Positions 62,760 to 64,000 of a stretch of 64,000 bases of DNA are shown in pieces (within the stretch, counting starts at the first letter, position 1; every line of letters starts with the position of its first letter). The notes beneath the pieces are model-generated. The model did no database searches. It was not told the origin of the DNA and saw nothing but the letters and a program-made list of their open reading frames with translations. The DNA comes from JAUXJB01 sp965226855 (GTDB lineage Bacteria > Myxococcota_A > UBA9160 > SZUA-336). The DNA lies in assembly GCA_965226855.1 (NCBI GenBank), contig CBDDEE010000025.1, forward strand, positions 124,001-188,000. Direction: 5' to 3'. A program made the translations under genes and the position numbers.

Positions 62760-63266
62760 TCAGAGCTGAGAGAGCAGGTCCGTCGCCGCGTCGGCGACCA
62801 AATCAGAGGACGTCGACATCTCGAGGTTCCGCAGCCGGCTGCGCAGGAGCGAGCGCTGCTCGGGCTGGATGCCGTCGAGGTGACTCTCGATCGCCTCGGT
62901 GATCTGCAGCAGGTCGCGCTCGTCCCCCAGGTCGAGCAGCAGGCCCAGCAAGCTCAGATCTTCCGGCACGCCCGCCTCCCTCACGTACTCGCGGTAGGAG
63001 CGCTGAAGGTTCGGAGTGCCGTGGGCATCTCGCATGCGCTGCTCCAGGCGCAGGCGCGCCCGATCGCCCTTCTTTCCGAACAGCCGCTCCTCTACTTTCC
63101 TGCGATAGGACGCAGAGGCCGCTCGCGAACGTCGCTGGGCCTTCGCGTTGCGTGGGCGTCGTTCGCCGCCGCCGCCGTTTCCGTTCCGCTCGCGGCGTTT
63201 GCGGTCGAGGTCGCTGAAGGTGGGCTTCTGATCGTCGTCGTTCACTGCCACGTTCCTTCTCGCCAC
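62760..63266 (-). CDS. hypothetical basic protein with low-complexity N-terminus
   Basis: 168 residues from a GTG start (63266); other GTGs a few codons in are possible. The first 60 residues are Arg/Asn/Gly-rich (RRERNGNGGGGERRPRN), probably unstructured, with a nucleic-acid-like charge. The remainder is helical, including RLRLEQRMRDAHGT and VPEDLSLLGLLLDLGDERDLLQITEAIESHLDG. No family recognised; RNA/DNA binding is a possibility from charge only. The upstream 157 bases to 63424 contain no identifiable feature. Confidence 0.5.
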   Translation of the reverse strand: MARRNVAVNDDDQKPTFSDLDRKRRERNGNGGGGERRPRNAKAQRRSRAASASYRRKVEERLFGKKGDRARLRLEQRMRDAHGTPNLQRSYREYVREAGVPEDLSLLGLLLDLGDERDLLQITEAIESHLDGIQPEQRSLLRSRLRNLEMSTSSDLVADAATDLLSQL

Positions 63267-63423
63267 GGACCACTACTCGGTGGTCCCTACGCGGAGCTTG
63301 CCAGAGGGGTCAGGTCACCGAGATCCCGGGGCTGGGGCCGGGCTCTCCACATAGAAGCGGCCGCACCCCGCGACCTGCCTGCGGAGAGGGGGACAACCAG
63401 CCGGTGGCCCCACGCCTGGTAGC

Positions 63424-63618
63424 ATGCCTCATTCGAGGCCTCGTGTCTTCCAGAAAATCCTTGCCTCCGTGGGTCCCGATGGGAAGGTCTACGTCTGCAA
63501 CAACGGCGGCTTAGAGTGGCGCGAACGTGGCGGCCTGACGCTTCCAGGCAACCAGGCGGCGGACTACACCGGAGGCAGCATCCAGCGGGTCGACCTCGAA
63601 ACGGGCCGGGCCGACTAG
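63424..63618 (+). pseudogene. gluconolactonase/SMP-30 family fragment
   Basis: 64 residues ending at TAG (63616-63618). The stretch ASVGPDGKVYVCNNGGLEW, then NQAADYTGGSIQRVDLETG resembles the early blades of SMP-30/gluconolactonase/LRE beta-propellers, which are about 290 residues long. The reading frame stops where the fold should continue, and the next sequence is already the convergent SIS-domain gene's end, so the rest is missing. A remnant of a larger gene deleted at its 3-prime end. Confidence 0.55.
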
Positions 63619-63633
63619 AGCTCTCTTTCTAGC

Positions 63634-64000
63634 TCACAGAGTCCGCGTCACCTTGCGGAGGCCGCGCGGACTGTCCGGGTCCAGGCCCCGAGCGCGCGCC
63701 ACGTGGTAGGCGAGCAGCTGGCCGGGTACGGCGGCCGGCATCGGCGCGAGCCACTCGGGACCGAGCGGGATGGTGACCGTGGCCTCCTCCGCGTCAGAGA
63801 TACGATACACCTCGACAGATCTACTCGAGAGCTCCCGCTCGAGCTCGCGCAGCTCGTCGCGCGTCGACGCAGCGCTGTCGCACAGCAGCACGGGTGCGCC
63901 TGCGGTCGCAAGGGCGATTGGGCCGTGCCGGTAGTCTGCGGCAGAGAACGCTTCAGCCGAGATCGCCGCGATCTCCTTGAGCTTGAGGGACCACTCGAGC
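63634..64000 (-). CDS. SIS-domain sugar isomerase/aminotransferase-like protein, C-terminal part
   Basis: Open to the right edge. From inside the window it reads WSLKLKEIAAISAEAFSAADYRHGPIALA, the second SIS-domain pattern of GlmS/AgaS-like proteins (ALKLKE, AEAF-S, RHGP), followed by PVLLCDSAASTRDELRELE and the end DSPRGLRKVTRTL, which matches the conserved C-terminal PRGLxKVTRTL of GlmS-type isomerases. About 121 residues seen. Whether an N-terminal glutaminase domain exists cannot be told. Confidence 0.75.
   Translation of the reverse strand, partial: LEWSLKLKEIAAISAEAFSAADYRHGPIALATAGAPVLLCDSAASTRDELRELERELSSRSVEVYRISDAEEATVTIPLGPEWLAPMPAAVPGQLLAYHVARARGLDPDSPRGLRKVTRTL

Overview
This is a high-GC (roughly two thirds G+C), gene-dense bacterial window. 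Gene content points to an aerobic, lipid-metabolising Gram-negative bacterium. Evidence includes two heme-copper oxidase clusters with ctaA/ctaB, a third bd-like oxidase operon, several acyl-CoA dehydrogenases and crotonase-fold enzymes, a WS/DGAT-type acyltransferase, EgtD and a plant/chlamydia-type FabI. The ferrochelatase carries an internal cysteine cluster like that described in Myxococcus-type enzymes. I lean towards a deltaproteobacterial-grade lineage (Myxococcota or Binatota-like), but no marker here settles it. No rRNA, tRNA or CRISPR array was seen.

Layout. 1-19.2 kb is mainly housekeeping: a cut-off TrkH-like transporter, an EEP-family phosphohydrolase, egtD, fabI, hisS, sucA, a SUI1/YciH factor, an alpha/beta hydrolase with a WS/DGAT homologue, an SppA-type lipoprotein peptidase, a giant Lhr helicase, argC and a secreted VWA protein. 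19.4-25.3 kb has cysH and the first aa3-type oxidase cluster (cytochrome c, CtaC, CtaD, CtaE, CtaF, second CtaE, small CxxC membrane protein). 25.4-33.7 kb carries tag, an ABC1 kinase, a crotonase homologue, an HxlR regulator with two acyl-CoA dehydrogenases, a broken carotenoid oxygenase and an AEC transporter. 33.7-42.5 kb holds a lipoprotein cytochrome c, ctaB, ctaA, a membrane protein made of three tandem copies of one module, and a second oxidase cluster headed by a cupredoxin-like protein.

42.7-56.1 kb is the most unusual part. A CydA-superfamily protein with no CydB is followed by three overlapping c-type cytochrome genes, the last with an ethylbenzene-dehydrogenase-type heme domain. 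Then come a double universal-stress protein, a GNAT protein, an Mrp/ApbC ATPase and a small zinc-ribbon protein. Converging on these is an operon of rpmG, hemH, hemG and a NirJ/AhbD-like radical SAM protein. Three of these proteins together carry five copies of the PCP_red domain, otherwise known from the C-terminus of dark-operative protochlorophyllide reductase. Combined with the heme genes, this suggests an undescribed tetrapyrrole-handling or heme-modifying system tied to an unusual oxidase. That function is inferred, not shown.

56.4-64 kb has rmlA, a thioesterase, a second tandem repeat array, SRPBCC and GST genes, an enoyl-CoA hydratase interrupted by an amber codon, an ABC-class ATPase, two unknown proteins, a gluconolactonase fragment and the end of a SIS-domain gene.

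A family of GC-rich, double-hairpin repeats occurs at six places, always in the same orientation and always between genes of opposite direction. Two sites are expanded into tandem arrays with periods of 92 and 95 bp.
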